DNA of 64,000 nt from Massilia sp. IC2-278. GTDB taxonomy: Bacteria > Pseudomonadota > Gammaproteobacteria > Burkholderiales > Burkholderiaceae_D. The position numbers and the translations under genes were made by a program. The first letter of the stretch is position 1; the number at the start of each line of letters is the position of its first letter. The DNA is taken from positions 62,001 through 126,000 of the forward strand of contig NZ_JAJFES010000001.1 of NCBI RefSeq assembly GCF_020708045.1, read 5' to 3'. Positions 1 to 8,575 of this stretch are shown in pieces. Below the pieces are notes generated by a model. It was not told the DNA's origin and ran no database searches. It worked only from the letters and a program-made list of their open reading frames with translations.

Positions 1-1128
1 CTGGATGCGCTCGCCGGTATAGGTGAGCTGGAATTCCTGGCTGAACTGCTTGTTGGTGTACAGGGCCGGCACTTCCATGTCGACCACGGGCAGGGCGTCG
101 AAGTCGATCGGCGCGTACGACTTGTCCTTGCGGCTGGCCGTGATCGACTTGGCGCTGAACTGGTCGTTGAAGCGGTATTCCACCAGCGCCGAGACGCCGT
201 GCGACTTGACTTCCTGGTCGTGGCCGAGGGCCTGGGTCAGGTTGGCGCGGGTATCGAATTCGTTCGACAGGATCGGCGCGCCGCTGGTGCGGCCGACCGT
301 CAGGCGGTGACCGTTCTTCGGGTTCGAGTCGTCCTTCGTGCCGTCGCCGGCGATGCGGATGAAGAGTTCGGGCGTGGGCGTGAATTCGGCGGACAGGCGC
401 AGCGCGGTGACGTCCTTGTCGTAGTTCTCGGCGCCGGTGTAAAGGTTGGTGCCGAAGCCGTCGCGCTTGAAGCGCGCCACCGTGCCGCCGATGCGGACGG
501 TGTCGCTGATCGGGGTGCTGGCGGTGGCCACGCCGTCGAGCTGGCCGTAATTGCCGGCGGTGGCGCGCAGGCGCACGTCGGGTTTCGAGCCCAGTTTGCG
601 GGTCACGTACTTGACCGCGCCGCCGATAGTGTTGCGGCCGTACAGCGTGCCTTGCGGGCCGCGCAGCACCTCGATGCGCTCGACGTCGTAGATGTCGGCC
701 ACGGCGGCCTGTGGGCGCGCCAGGTAGATGTCGTCGATGTAGATGCCGACGCCGGATTCGAAGCCGGCCAGCGGGTCGGCCTGGCCGACGCCGCGGATAA
801 AGGCGGTGAGGGTGGAGTTGGTGGCGCGCGAGGCCTTCAGCGTGGTGTTCGGCAGCGCCAGGGCCAGGGCGGTCACGTCGGGTACGCCCTGCTTCGACAA
901 CTGGTCGGCGGAAAAGGCGGTGACCGAGACCGGCACGTCCTGCAGCGATTCCTCGCGGCGGCGCGCGGTGACGACCACCTTCTGGATGTCCGAGGCGGCT
1001 TCGCCGTCAGGTGCGGGTGCGCCCGAGGATTGCTGGGCGTGGGCAACGCCCAGTGCGCCGCTGGACAGGGCCAGCAGGGCGGCGGCGGAACGGTAGAGCA
1101 GCTTCTTTTTTCTATTTGTCAGACGCAT
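1..1128 (-). CDS. TonB-dependent outer-membrane receptor, 5' part only
   Basis: The minus strand is open from the ATG at 1126-1128 to the window edge, giving 376 residues of a receptor whose C-terminal barrel lies outside. AGGAGA precedes the start by 6 bases. The protein opens with a signal peptide ending in AHAQ, then DIQKVVVTARRREESLQDVP, the TonB-box and plug start of the sphingomonad-like 'iron complex receptor' family. A plug motif RGPQGTLYGRNTIGG follows near residue 155. The family imports large nutrients (siderophores, vitamins, sugars, aromatics) across the outer membrane using TonB energy. The substrate cannot be read from the sequence. It is divergent from a LysR gene that may control it. 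Confidence 0.9.
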   Translation of the reverse strand, partial: MRLTNRKKKLLYRSAAALLALSSGALGVAHAQQSSGAPAPDGEAASDIQKVVVTARRREESLQDVPVSVTAFSADQLSKQGVPDVTALALALPNTTLKASRATNSTLTAFIRGVGQADPLAGFESGVGIYIDDIYLARPQAAVADIYDVERIEVLRGPQGTLYGRNTIGGAVKYVTRKLGSKPDVRLRATAGNYGQLDGVATASTPISDTVRIGGTVARFKRDGFGTNLYTGAENYDKDVTALRLSAEFTPTPELFIRIAGDGTKDDSNPKNGHRLTVGRTSGAPILSNEFDTRANLTQALGHDQEVKSHGVSALVEYRFNDQFSAKSITASRKDKSYAPIDFDALPVVDMEVPALYTNKQFSQEFQLTYTGERIQ

Positions 1129-1243
1129 CGTTGTCTCCTGTTTTTGGAATGGCGGCGCACGCTCGGCTCATTGCTCTTTCACGCACGGCTAGCAGTGTGC
1201 CTCGGTCCGGTTTGGCTGAAAAGATAACAATCCGCCCACCCTG

Positions 1244-1259
1244 TGTGCGAATTTGCACA
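1244..1259. promoter_or_regulatory. Operator-like inverted repeat TGTGC-N6-GCACA
   Basis: TGTGCGAATTTGCACA lies about 115 bases upstream of the TonB-receptor start. It shares half-sites with the palindrome at 1374-1389. LysR-type regulators usually bind paired sites in such divergent regions, so a regulatory role is inferred. Confidence 0.5.
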
Positions 1260-1373
1260 AGGCCTCGCACCGGTCTGGTGCAGACCCGGCCTGCATGGCA
1301 GCGAGGGAAAATGCTGCAAGCGCACAATTTTCGTGCTCTGGCGGCGGATCGAGGGAAGTGATTGCAGGAGGAA

Positions 1374-1389
1374 TGTGCACTGGTGCACA
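1374..1389. promoter_or_regulatory. Operator-like palindrome TGTGCAC-TG-GTGCACA
   Basis: A 7+7 base perfect inverted repeat with a 2-base centre, ending 26 bases before the LysR start at 1416. It overlaps where the LysR promoter or leader should be, as expected for an autoregulatory site. It has the same TGTGC/GCACA half-sites as 1244-1259. Confidence 0.55.
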
Positions 1390-1415
1390 ATAGGTCGTCT
1401 TGATATGAAATAAAT

Positions 1416-2315
1416 ATGCCGATGAACAGCCTGCCTGAGTGGACCGACCTCCGATTCTTCCTCGAGCTGGCGCGCGCCGGCACCTTATCCGGCGCGTCGC
1501 GCCGGCTGGACGTCGAGCACACCACGGTGGCGCGCCGCATCGACCGCCTGGAAAAGGAACTCGGCTCGACCCTGTTCGACCGCTCGCGCGAAGGCTACGA
1601 ACTGACCGAGATGGGCCACGCGCTGCTGCCGCATGCCGAGGCGATGGAGGGCGCGGCGCTGGCCGCGGCCGAGCAGCTGGGCGGGGCCGAAGTGGCGGCG
1701 CACGGCGTGGTGCGCCTGGGCGTGCCGGAAGTCTTCGGCGTGAAGGTGGTGGCGCCGCTGCTGGCGGACCTGCTCGATGCCAACCCGGACCTGTCGATCG
1801 ACCTGCTGGCGCTGCCCAGCTTTGCCAACCTCGCCAACCGCGAGGCCGACCTCGGCGTCATGCTCGACCCACCCACCACCGGGCGCTACATGGTCACGCG
1901 CCTGGCCTCGTTCCGCTTCTACCTGTACGCCTCGCCCGGCTACCTGGACCGGCATCCGCCGATCCGCCAGCAGTCCGACCTGGCCCAGCATTACTTCGTC
2001 GACTACGTGCAAGACCGCCTGGCCAGCCGCGAGCTGTCCTACATGGGCGAACTCGGTTTCACGCCGCGGCGGCGCCTGTGCTGCTCGGGCATGACGGCGC
2101 AGATCGAGGCGGCGTCGCTGGGCATGGGCCTGATGATGGCGCCGCCGTATGCCGTGCCCGACGACGGCAAGCTGGTGCAGGTGCTGCCGGGCTTCCATGC
2201 CGAGCGCTCGTTCTGGCTGGCCGCGCCGACCGACCTGTACCGGCTGCGCCGCGTGAAGGTGGTGTGGAACCTGCTGCGCGACTATGCCGACAGCCAGCCT
2301 TCGCTGTTCGTGTAG
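1416..2315 (+). CDS. LysR-family transcriptional regulator
   Basis: 299 residues, the normal length for LysR. The N-terminal winged helix-turn-helix (about residues 8-67) contains LRFFLELARAGTLSGASRRL and TTVARRIDRLEKELG. The rest is a periplasmic-binding-like effector domain. It is divergent from the TonB-receptor gene across 287 bases holding two matching palindromes, so that receptor is its likely target. The gene ends only 15 bases before the mdcR-like gene and could be co-transcribed with it. The effector is unknown. Confidence 0.9.
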   Translation: MPMNSLPEWTDLRFFLELARAGTLSGASRRLDVEHTTVARRIDRLEKELGSTLFDRSREGYELTEMGHALLPHAEAMEGAALAAAEQLGGAEVAAHGVVRLGVPEVFGVKVVAPLLADLLDANPDLSIDLLALPSFANLANREADLGVMLDPPTTGRYMVTRLASFRFYLYASPGYLDRHPPIRQQSDLAQHYFVDYVQDRLASRELSYMGELGFTPRRRLCCSGMTAQIEAASLGMGLMMAPPYAVPDDGKLVQVLPGFHAERSFWLAAPTDLYRLRRVKVVWNLLRDYADSQPSLFV

Positions 2316-2330
2316 GTTGCGGGAGCGGCC

Positions 2331-3257
2331 ATGCGCAGCCAGATCAGCGACGAGATCACCTTCCGCAAGCTCGAGATCCTGCTCGCCTACATGGAGGGCG
2401 GCAACCTGAACGCCGCCGCGGGCAAGCTCGACATCAGCGCCGTCAGCGTGCACCGCGCCCTGCATTCGCTGGAACAGGGCACCGGCTGCCAGCTGTTCGA
2501 GCTGAAGGGGCGCAACCTGGCGCCGACCGCGGCGGCCCAGGTGCTGGCCGAGGCCAGCCGCGAGGTCGTGGCCCTGATGGCCGAAGGCATCGCCGCCACC
2601 CGCCGCGCCGCCGGCTACTCGGCCGATTCCCTGAAAATCGGTTCGCTGTACTCGCTGACCACCAGCGCCGTGCCCGACGTCATCGTCGGCATCAAGCTAC
2701 GCAAGCCGGAACTCGCGACCGAACTGGTGCTCGGCTCGAACGCCGACCTGCTGCACAAGCTCAGGCAAAACGCCATCGACGCCGCCCTGATCGCCGTGCC
2801 CGCACCCGAGCCGGACATCGAATCGATTCCGCTGTTCGAGGACGACGTGTTCTTTGCCGCGCCGGCGAATTCGCGCTATGCCGGGCTAACCGAGATCGAC
2901 CTGCGCACCTGCGCGCGCGAGAAATTCGTCAGCCTGAGCGAGGGTTTCGCCACCTACCAGGGCTTCCAGGAAGCCTTCCGCATCGCCGGCTTCGAGCCGA
3001 TCGTGACGATGCGCGTGGCCGACATCTTTTCGCTGATGAACCTGGTCAGCGCCGGCATCGGCTGCACCCTGCTGCCGGGGCGCATGCGCGGCGTGTTCGG
3101 CGACAAGGTGCAATTGATCCCGCTAACGCGCGACTACCCGGTGCGCCAGACCATCGGCCTGTCCTTCCTGCGGGTGCGCGAGCGCGATCCCAACCTGCTG
3201 GCGCTGGCAGCCGTCTGTCGCATGCTCAGGCACAAACCCGGCGCATCGGCCGGCTGA
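2331..3257 (+). CDS. mdcR: LysR-family regulator, MdcR-like (malonate utilisation)
   Basis: 308 residues: LysR winged HTH (about 8-67, with GNLNAAAGKLDISAVSVHRA) and an effector-binding domain. GGGAG precedes the ATG by 6 bases. Its position immediately upstream of, and in the same orientation as, the malonate carrier and mdcACDEGBH genes, together with its general resemblance to MdcR (a malonate-responsive activator of mdc genes), supports the assignment. The operator should lie in the 203-base leader at 3258-3460. The specific function is inferred from context. Confidence 0.8.
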   Translation: MRSQISDEITFRKLEILLAYMEGGNLNAAAGKLDISAVSVHRALHSLEQGTGCQLFELKGRNLAPTAAAQVLAEASREVVALMAEGIAATRRAAGYSADSLKIGSLYSLTTSAVPDVIVGIKLRKPELATELVLGSNADLLHKLRQNAIDAALIAVPAPEPDIESIPLFEDDVFFAAPANSRYAGLTEIDLRTCAREKFVSLSEGFATYQGFQEAFRIAGFEPIVTMRVADIFSLMNLVSAGIGCTLLPGRMRGVFGDKVQLIPLTRDYPVRQTIGLSFLRVRERDPNLLALAAVCRMLRHKPGASAG

Positions 3258-3460
3258 ACTTCGCCGCCTGACGCCGCTCCAACACTTACGCCGACAGTAA
3301 ACATCCTGCGCCGGCCGGAATTGATCCCGGCGGTATTCGGCGTTACCGTCACTGCTGACAAAAGAGCATGCCTTTCACAGGGGCTTCCCGTGGGGGCAAT
3401 GCAATGGAGACGTTGGACCAAAGCGCCGCGCAGTCGGCGCGACACATGAAGGAGATGGCG
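3258..3460 (+). promoter_or_regulatory. Leader upstream of the malonate operon
   Basis: This 203-base gap should contain the MdcR operator and the operon promoter. A loose dyad GAAT-N13-ATTC is visible at 3318-3338. I see no convincing sigma70 -35/-10 pair. Confidence 0.3.
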
Positions 3461-4924
3461 GTGTCTTCTCATATGCTTTCCATTTATGCGCTGGCGCTCA
3501 TGTTCGTGATCGCCACCATCCTGCCGATCAACATGGGCGTCATCGCCTTTGTCGGCGCCTTCCTGGTCGGCACCCTGGTGGCCGGCATGGGAACCAAGGC
3601 CATCATGGCCGGCTTCCCCACCGAACTCTTCCTCACCCTGGTCGGCATCACCTTCCTGTTCGCCCAGGCCCAGAACAACGGCACCATCGACTGGCTGGTG
3701 CGGCTGGCGGTGCGCGCGGTCGGCGGGCGCATCGCCGCCATTCCCTGGGTGATGTTCGCGATCGCGGCGGTGCTGACGGCGGTCGGCGCGGTGAGCCCGG
3801 CGGCGGTGGCCATCATCGCCCCGATCGCGCTCGGCTTCGCCGCCAAGTACGGCATCAACCCGCTGATGATGGGCCTGATGGTGATCCACGGCGCCCAGGG
3901 CGGCGGCTTTTCGCCGATCAGCATCTACGGCGGCATCACCAACAAGATCGTGCAAAAGGCGGGGCTGCCGATTTCCGAGCTGACCACGGCGTTCGTCAGC
4001 CTCGGGGTCAACTTCGGCGTGGCCCTGATCCTGTTCTTCGTGTTCGGCGGCCTGCGCCTGATGCGCCAGGCCCCGGCCGGCAAAGGCGGGGCCGGGCTGG
4101 GCATGCCGATTCCCGGCTATGGCACGCCGGTGGCGGTGGCGGCGCAGGGGCCGCAGATCTTCGACGAGGCCGAAGGCGAAGCCCTGACCGAGGAACGCCT
4201 GACGCGCAACCGCTCGCCGGAGTCGGTGAACGCGGTCAATCCCGGCGCGGGAGCAGGTGCAGCAGCAGGGGCGGGAGCCGCAGCGTCCGGAGCCGGTGCG
4301 GCCACCACCTCGGTCCTCACCGAAGACGTGCCGGTCACGGTGCAGCAGCTGGCCACGGTCGTCGGCCTGGCCGCGCTGGCGGTGCTGACCCTGGCCTACG
4401 AACTCGATATCGGCTTCGTGGCCATTACCATCGGCCTGCTGCTGTCGATGATGGCGCCGCAGGTGCAAAAGCGCGCCATCGGCCAGGTGTCGTGGCCGGA
4501 AATCATGCTCATCGTCGGCGTCAGCACCTATGTGGGCGTGATGCAGAAGATGGGCACGATCACCTTTGTCGGCGACAGCGTGGCCAGCCTGACCTCGCCG
4601 CTGGTGGTGGCGCTGCTGCTGTGCTTTGTGGGCGCCATCGTCTCGGCCTTTGCCTCGTCCACCGCCGTGCTGGGCTCGCTGATTCCGCTGGCCGTGCCCT
4701 TCCTGCAGGCCGGCACCGGGGTCGACCCGATCGGCTTCATCGCGGCCATGGCGGTGGCCTCGACCATCGTCGACGTCAGTCCGTTCTCGACCAACGGCGC
4801 GCTGGTGCTGGCGAATGCCCAAGGCATCGACCGCGACGTCTTCCTGCGCCAGCTGATGATCTACGGCGGCATCGTGACGCTGGTGGCGCCGCCCGTGGTG
4901 TGGTTGCTGTTCGTGGTGCTGTAA
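3461..4924 (+). CDS. MatC-type dicarboxylate (malonate) carrier
   Basis: A 10-12 segment integral membrane protein of the MatC/SLC13-like group, about 487 residues, opening with ALMFVIATILPINMGVIAFV, typical of MatC N-termini. The GTG at 3461 is preferred because AAGGAG sits 6 bases upstream; the frame is open back to 3368. Two membrane bundles are separated by a cytoplasmic loop that contains a low-complexity Gly/Ala tract (4241-4311). Position between mdcR and mdcA indicates malonate uptake and replaces the MdcLM/MdcF carriers of other species. Substrate is inferred from context. Confidence 0.85.
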   Translation: MSSHMLSIYALALMFVIATILPINMGVIAFVGAFLVGTLVAGMGTKAIMAGFPTELFLTLVGITFLFAQAQNNGTIDWLVRLAVRAVGGRIAAIPWVMFAIAAVLTAVGAVSPAAVAIIAPIALGFAAKYGINPLMMGLMVIHGAQGGGFSPISIYGGITNKIVQKAGLPISELTTAFVSLGVNFGVALILFFVFGGLRLMRQAPAGKGGAGLGMPIPGYGTPVAVAAQGPQIFDEAEGEALTEERLTRNRSPESVNAVNPGAGAGAAAGAGAAASGAGAATTSVLTEDVPVTVQQLATVVGLAALAVLTLAYELDIGFVAITIGLLLSMMAPQVQKRAIGQVSWPEIMLIVGVSTYVGVMQKMGTITFVGDSVASLTSPLVVALLLCFVGAIVSAFASSTAVLGSLIPLAVPFLQAGTGVDPIGFIAAMAVASTIVDVSPFSTNGALVLANAQGIDRDVFLRQLMIYGGIVTLVAPPVVWLLFVVL

Positions 4925-4942
4925 CGATTCGAAAGGATGAAG

Positions 4943-6610
4943 ATGGCTGACGTGGAAAACCGCTGGAACCGCCTGCAGGCCAATCGCAGCGCCCGATTGG
5001 CGCGGGCAGGCGAGGCCCTGGGCGACGGGCTGCAAGGCAAGCTCGTGCCGGCCGAACGCATCGCGGACCTGCTGCACGCGGTGCTGGAACCCGGCGACCG
5101 CGTCTGCCTGGAAGGGAACAACCAGAAGCAGGCCGACTTCCTCGGCAAGGCGCTGACGAAGCTCGACCCGGCGCGCATCCACGGCCTGCACATGCTGCTG
5201 TCGGTGCTGTCGCTGCCCGAGCACCTCGACGTGTTCGAGAAGGGCATCGCCGCGCGCCTGGACTTTTCCTTTTCCGGGCCGCAGGCGGGGCGCCTGGCCA
5301 AGCTCGCCGCATCGGGCAAGCTGAATATCGGCGCAATCCATACTTACCTTGAACTCTTCGGGCGCTACTTCGTCGACCTGACGCCGCGCGTGGCCCTGGT
5401 GGCGGCCGAGATGGCCGACCGCGAAGGCAACCTCTACACCGGGCCGAACACCGAGGATACGCCGGCCATCGTCGAAGCCACGGCCTTCAAGAGCGGCATC
5501 GTCATCGCCCAGGTCAACCAGGTGGTCGACAAGCTGCCGCGCGTGGACATCCCGGCCGGCTGGGTGGAATTCGTGGTGCAGTCGCCCCAGCCTTACTACA
5601 TCGAACCGCTGTTCACGCGCGACCCGGCCCAGATTTCCGAAATCCAGGTCTTGATGGCGATGATGGCGATCAAGGGCATCTATGCAGAATACGAGGTCGA
5701 GCGCCTGAACCACGGCATCGGCTTCGATACCGCCGCCATCGAACTCATCCTGCCGACCTATGCGGCCAGCCTCGGCCTGAAGGGCAAGATCGCGCGCCAC
5801 TGGGCGCTGAATCCGCACCCGGCGCTGATTCCGGCGATCGAGGCGGGCTTCGTCGAATCGGTACATTCCTTCGGTTCGGAACTGGGCATGGAAAACTATA
5901 TCCGCGCGCGGCCCGACATCTTCTTTACCGGGCCGGACGGCTCGATGCGCAGCAACCGCGCCTTCTCGCAGGCGGCCGGGCACTACGCCTGCGACATGTT
6001 CATCGGCTCGACGCTGCAGATCGACTTGCAGGGCAATTCCTCGACCGCCACGCTGGGGCGTATCTCGGGCTTCGGCGGCGCGCCGAACATGGGGTCGGAT
6101 GCGCGCGGGCGGCGCCACACGAGTCCAGCCTGGCTGAAGGCGGGGCGCCAGGCGCGCGAGGGACGCAACCTGGTGCCGCGCGGGCAGAAGCTGGTGGTGC
6201 AGATGGTCGAGACCTTCCGTGAGCACATGGCCCCGGCCTTCGTCGAACGGCTGGATGCCTGGCAGTTGGCCGAGCAAGCCAACATGGCGATCCCGCCGGT
6301 GATGATCTACGGCGAGGACGTGACCCACATCCTGACCGAGGAAGGCATCGCCAATTTGCTGCTGTGCCGCACCGAGGAAGAGCGCGAGCAGGCGATCCGG
6401 GGCGTAGCCGGCTACACGCCGGTGGGCATGGCGCGCGACAAGCGCATGGTGGAAAACCTGCGCGACCGGGGTATCGTCCAGCGGCCCGAAGACCTGGGCA
6501 TCGACAAGCGCCTGGCCACGCGCGACCTGCTCGCCGAAAAGAACATGAAGGGCCTGGTGCGCGCATCCGGCGGGCTGTACGAGCCGCCGAAGCGCTTCCG
6601 GAACTGGTAA
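4943..6610 (+). CDS. mdcA: Malonate decarboxylase subunit alpha (acetyl-S-ACP:malonate ACP transferase)
   Basis: About 555 residues, full length for MdcA. In the cytosolic complex it exchanges the acetyl group on the acyl carrier protein MdcC for malonate, releasing acetate. It belongs to the CoA-transferase superfamily; conserved stretches include CLEGNNQKQADFLGKAL and LQIDLQGNSSTATLGRISGF. ATG 4943 is chosen over ATG 4937 because AAAGG (4932-4936) is then 6 bases away. First enzyme gene of mdcACDEGBH, the same order as in Acinetobacter. Confidence 0.95.
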   Translation: MADVENRWNRLQANRSARLARAGEALGDGLQGKLVPAERIADLLHAVLEPGDRVCLEGNNQKQADFLGKALTKLDPARIHGLHMLLSVLSLPEHLDVFEKGIAARLDFSFSGPQAGRLAKLAASGKLNIGAIHTYLELFGRYFVDLTPRVALVAAEMADREGNLYTGPNTEDTPAIVEATAFKSGIVIAQVNQVVDKLPRVDIPAGWVEFVVQSPQPYYIEPLFTRDPAQISEIQVLMAMMAIKGIYAEYEVERLNHGIGFDTAAIELILPTYAASLGLKGKIARHWALNPHPALIPAIEAGFVESVHSFGSELGMENYIRARPDIFFTGPDGSMRSNRAFSQAAGHYACDMFIGSTLQIDLQGNSSTATLGRISGFGGAPNMGSDARGRRHTSPAWLKAGRQAREGRNLVPRGQKLVVQMVETFREHMAPAFVERLDAWQLAEQANMAIPPVMIYGEDVTHILTEEGIANLLLCRTEEEREQAIRGVAGYTPVGMARDKRMVENLRDRGIVQRPEDLGIDKRLATRDLLAEKNMKGLVRASGGLYEPPKRFRNW

Positions 6611-6630
6611 GCCGCATTCAAGGAAAACAT

Positions 6631-6945
6631 ATGGAGACGTTGCATTTTCGTTTCGACGCCGGCAGCAGGCCGCTGCCCGGCGCTCCCCAGCTGGTGGGCG
6701 TAGTCAGCTCGGGCAACCTCGAGGTGCTGATCGAAGCGGCGGCCCTGAACGGCGGCTGCGAGATCGAGGTGCGCACCGCGGCGAATGGCTTCGGCGCCAC
6801 CTGGGAAGCCGTGATGCGCGACTTCCACGCGCGCTGGCAATTGATGGATACGCGCATCTGCATCAACGACATGGGCGCGACGCCGGCGGTGGTCAGCCTG
6901 CGCCTGGACCAGGCCGTGGAATCGGTGACCGGAGGCCCGCCGTGA
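6631..6945 (+). CDS. mdcC: Malonate decarboxylase acyl carrier protein (delta subunit)
   Basis: 104 residues, typical for MdcC. It carries the 2'-(5''-triphosphoribosyl)-3'-dephospho-CoA group on a serine; the conserved site is in LVGVVSSGNLEVLIE near residue 27. AAGGA lies 6 bases before the ATG. The stop codon overlaps the GTG start of mdcD by 4 bases, implying translational coupling. Confidence 0.95.
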   Translation: METLHFRFDAGSRPLPGAPQLVGVVSSGNLEVLIEAAALNGGCEIEVRTAANGFGATWEAVMRDFHARWQLMDTRICINDMGATPAVVSLRLDQAVESVTGGPP

Positions 6946-7847
6946 GCAGCTATCTTGAACTGAGCGCGCGCGGGCGCATCCCGCATATCTTCGACGCCGG
7001 ATCGTTCGAGGAATTCCTGCCGCCGGCGGCGCGCGTCGTTAGCCCGCACCTGGCCCAGCTCGACGCGCCGGTGTCGTTCGATGACGGCGTGGTGGTCGGG
7101 CGCGGCCTGCTCGATGGCCGGGTCGTGTTCGGTGCGGCCCAGGAGGGCGGCTTCATGGGCGGCGCGGTGGGCGAGGTCCACGGGGCCAAGCTGGTCGGCA
7201 TGCTTGGGCGTGCGGTGAGCGAGGGCGCGCATGCCGTGCTGCTCCTGCTCGAATCGGGCGGGGTGCGCCTGCACGAGGCGAATGCCGGGCTGATTGCGGT
7301 GTCCGAAGTCATGCGCGCCATTCTCGACGTGCGCGCGGCCGGCATCCCGGTGATCGTGGCCGTTGGCGGCGCGAATGGCTGCTTCGGCGGCATGGGCATC
7401 GCCGCGCGCTGCGCGAACACCGTGATCATGTCGGAAGAGGGGCGGCTCGCGATGTCGGGGCCGGAGGTCATCGAAACCGCGAACGGCGTCGAGGAATTCG
7501 ATTCGAAGGACCGGGCCCTGGTCTGGCGCACCACCGGGGGCAAGCACCGCTATCTGCTGGGCGACTGCCAGGTGCTGGTGGCGGACGATACCGATGCCTT
7601 CCGCGCGGCGGCCATTGCGGCCATCGCGGATGCGCGCGGCGGCGCGGCACTCACGCTGGCGGCGCTGGAGGCCGAGCAAACCATGCTGGAGCGGCGCATC
7701 CGCGACTTCGGCGATGCGGCCGACCCGCTGGAGGTCTGGCGCCGGCTCGGCGTACCCGAACCGGCGGCCGTGCCCATGCTCGAAGCCGACGCCTTTCTCG
7801 CAATCGCCGCGCGGCATCGCGCCGGCCCCGGCACAGGAGAAAACTGA
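6942..7847 (+). CDS. mdcD: Malonate decarboxylase subunit beta
   Basis: 301 residues with the carboxyltransferase/crotonase fold of biotin-independent malonate decarboxylase beta. With MdcE it decarboxylates malonyl-S-ACP to acetyl-S-ACP. Visible motifs are LLLESGGVRLHEANAG and GGANGCFGGMGIAARCANT, which form the acyl-thioester site. It starts at GTG with GGAGG 6 bases upstream, inside the end of mdcC, and its stop overlaps the mdcE start by one base (TGATG). Confidence 0.95.
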   Translation: MSSYLELSARGRIPHIFDAGSFEEFLPPAARVVSPHLAQLDAPVSFDDGVVVGRGLLDGRVVFGAAQEGGFMGGAVGEVHGAKLVGMLGRAVSEGAHAVLLLLESGGVRLHEANAGLIAVSEVMRAILDVRAAGIPVIVAVGGANGCFGGMGIAARCANTVIMSEEGRLAMSGPEVIETANGVEEFDSKDRALVWRTTGGKHRYLLGDCQVLVADDTDAFRAAAIAAIADARGGAALTLAALEAEQTMLERRIRDFGDAADPLEVWRRLGVPEPAAVPMLEADAFLAIAARHRAGPGTGEN

Positions 7848-8575
7848 TGGATTGGCAGACCCTCGCAAACAACCTGTTCCCGGGCGGGCACGACATCGTC
7901 GAGCGCGACAACTTTTTATCCGGTACCGGCCAGGCCGGTGCGCCGGCAGGTTCGCAAACCGTGGCGGTGATCGGCACCACCGAACACGCGCCGATCGGCA
8001 TCGAGATCGCCCTGGCCCAGGCCCAGGCCGTGCTGCGCACGGTGCGCGAGCATCCCGGGCGGCCCATCCTGATCCTGGTCGACACCCAGGGCCAGCGCCT
8101 GCGCCACCGCGATGAAATGTTGGGCATTAACAGCTACATGGCCCACCTCGGCAAGTGCATCGACTTCGCGCGGCGCCAGCGACACAAGGTGCTGGGGCTG
8201 GTGTACGACCAGGCCTTGTCGGGCGGCTTCATCACCAGCGGCCTGATTGCCGACGCCTGCTTCGCGCTGCCGCAGGCGACCATCCGCGTGATGGGCCTGC
8301 CGGCCATGGCGCGCATCACCAAGGTGCCGGAAGAGCGCCTGACCGAACTGGCCAGGGAGAATCCCGTGTTCGCACCCGGCGCCGCGAACTACCTGCGCAT
8401 GGGCGGCTTGCAGGCGCTGTGGGAACACGAACTGGCTGCGGCGCTGGTGGAGGCGTTGGCCAGTGTCGACGCGGTCGACCGGCGCATGCTGCTCGGCCAG
8501 GAACGCGGCGGACGGCACATGGCGCAGGCGGTGGCGCAGGCGGTGCGGACGGGTGGCGATGTTCGCCCGGCATGA
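7847..8575 (+). CDS. mdcE: Malonate decarboxylase subunit gamma
   Basis: 242 residues. Partner of MdcD, also carboxyltransferase-fold, with VLGLVYDQALSGGFITSGL and LPQATIRVMGLPAMARITKV forming the decarboxylation site at the subunit interface. It starts at the ATG within the TGATG junction with mdcD, and overlaps the start of mdcG by 17 bases, so all three are translationally coupled. Confidence 0.95.
   Translation: MDWQTLANNLFPGGHDIVERDNFLSGTGQAGAPAGSQTVAVIGTTEHAPIGIEIALAQAQAVLRTVREHPGRPILILVDTQGQRLRHRDEMLGINSYMAHLGKCIDFARRQRHKVLGLVYDQALSGGFITSGLIADACFALPQATIRVMGLPAMARITKVPEERLTELARENPVFAPGAANYLRMGGLQALWEHELAAALVEALASVDAVDRRMLLGQERGGRHMAQAVAQAVRTGGDVRPA

Noticed and set aside
3134..6328. 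A very long open frame (over 1000 codons) on the minus strand opposite matC and mdcA
   Set aside because: It mirrors the third-position GC bias of the real plus-strand genes, has Arg/His-rich nonsense composition and no family motifs.
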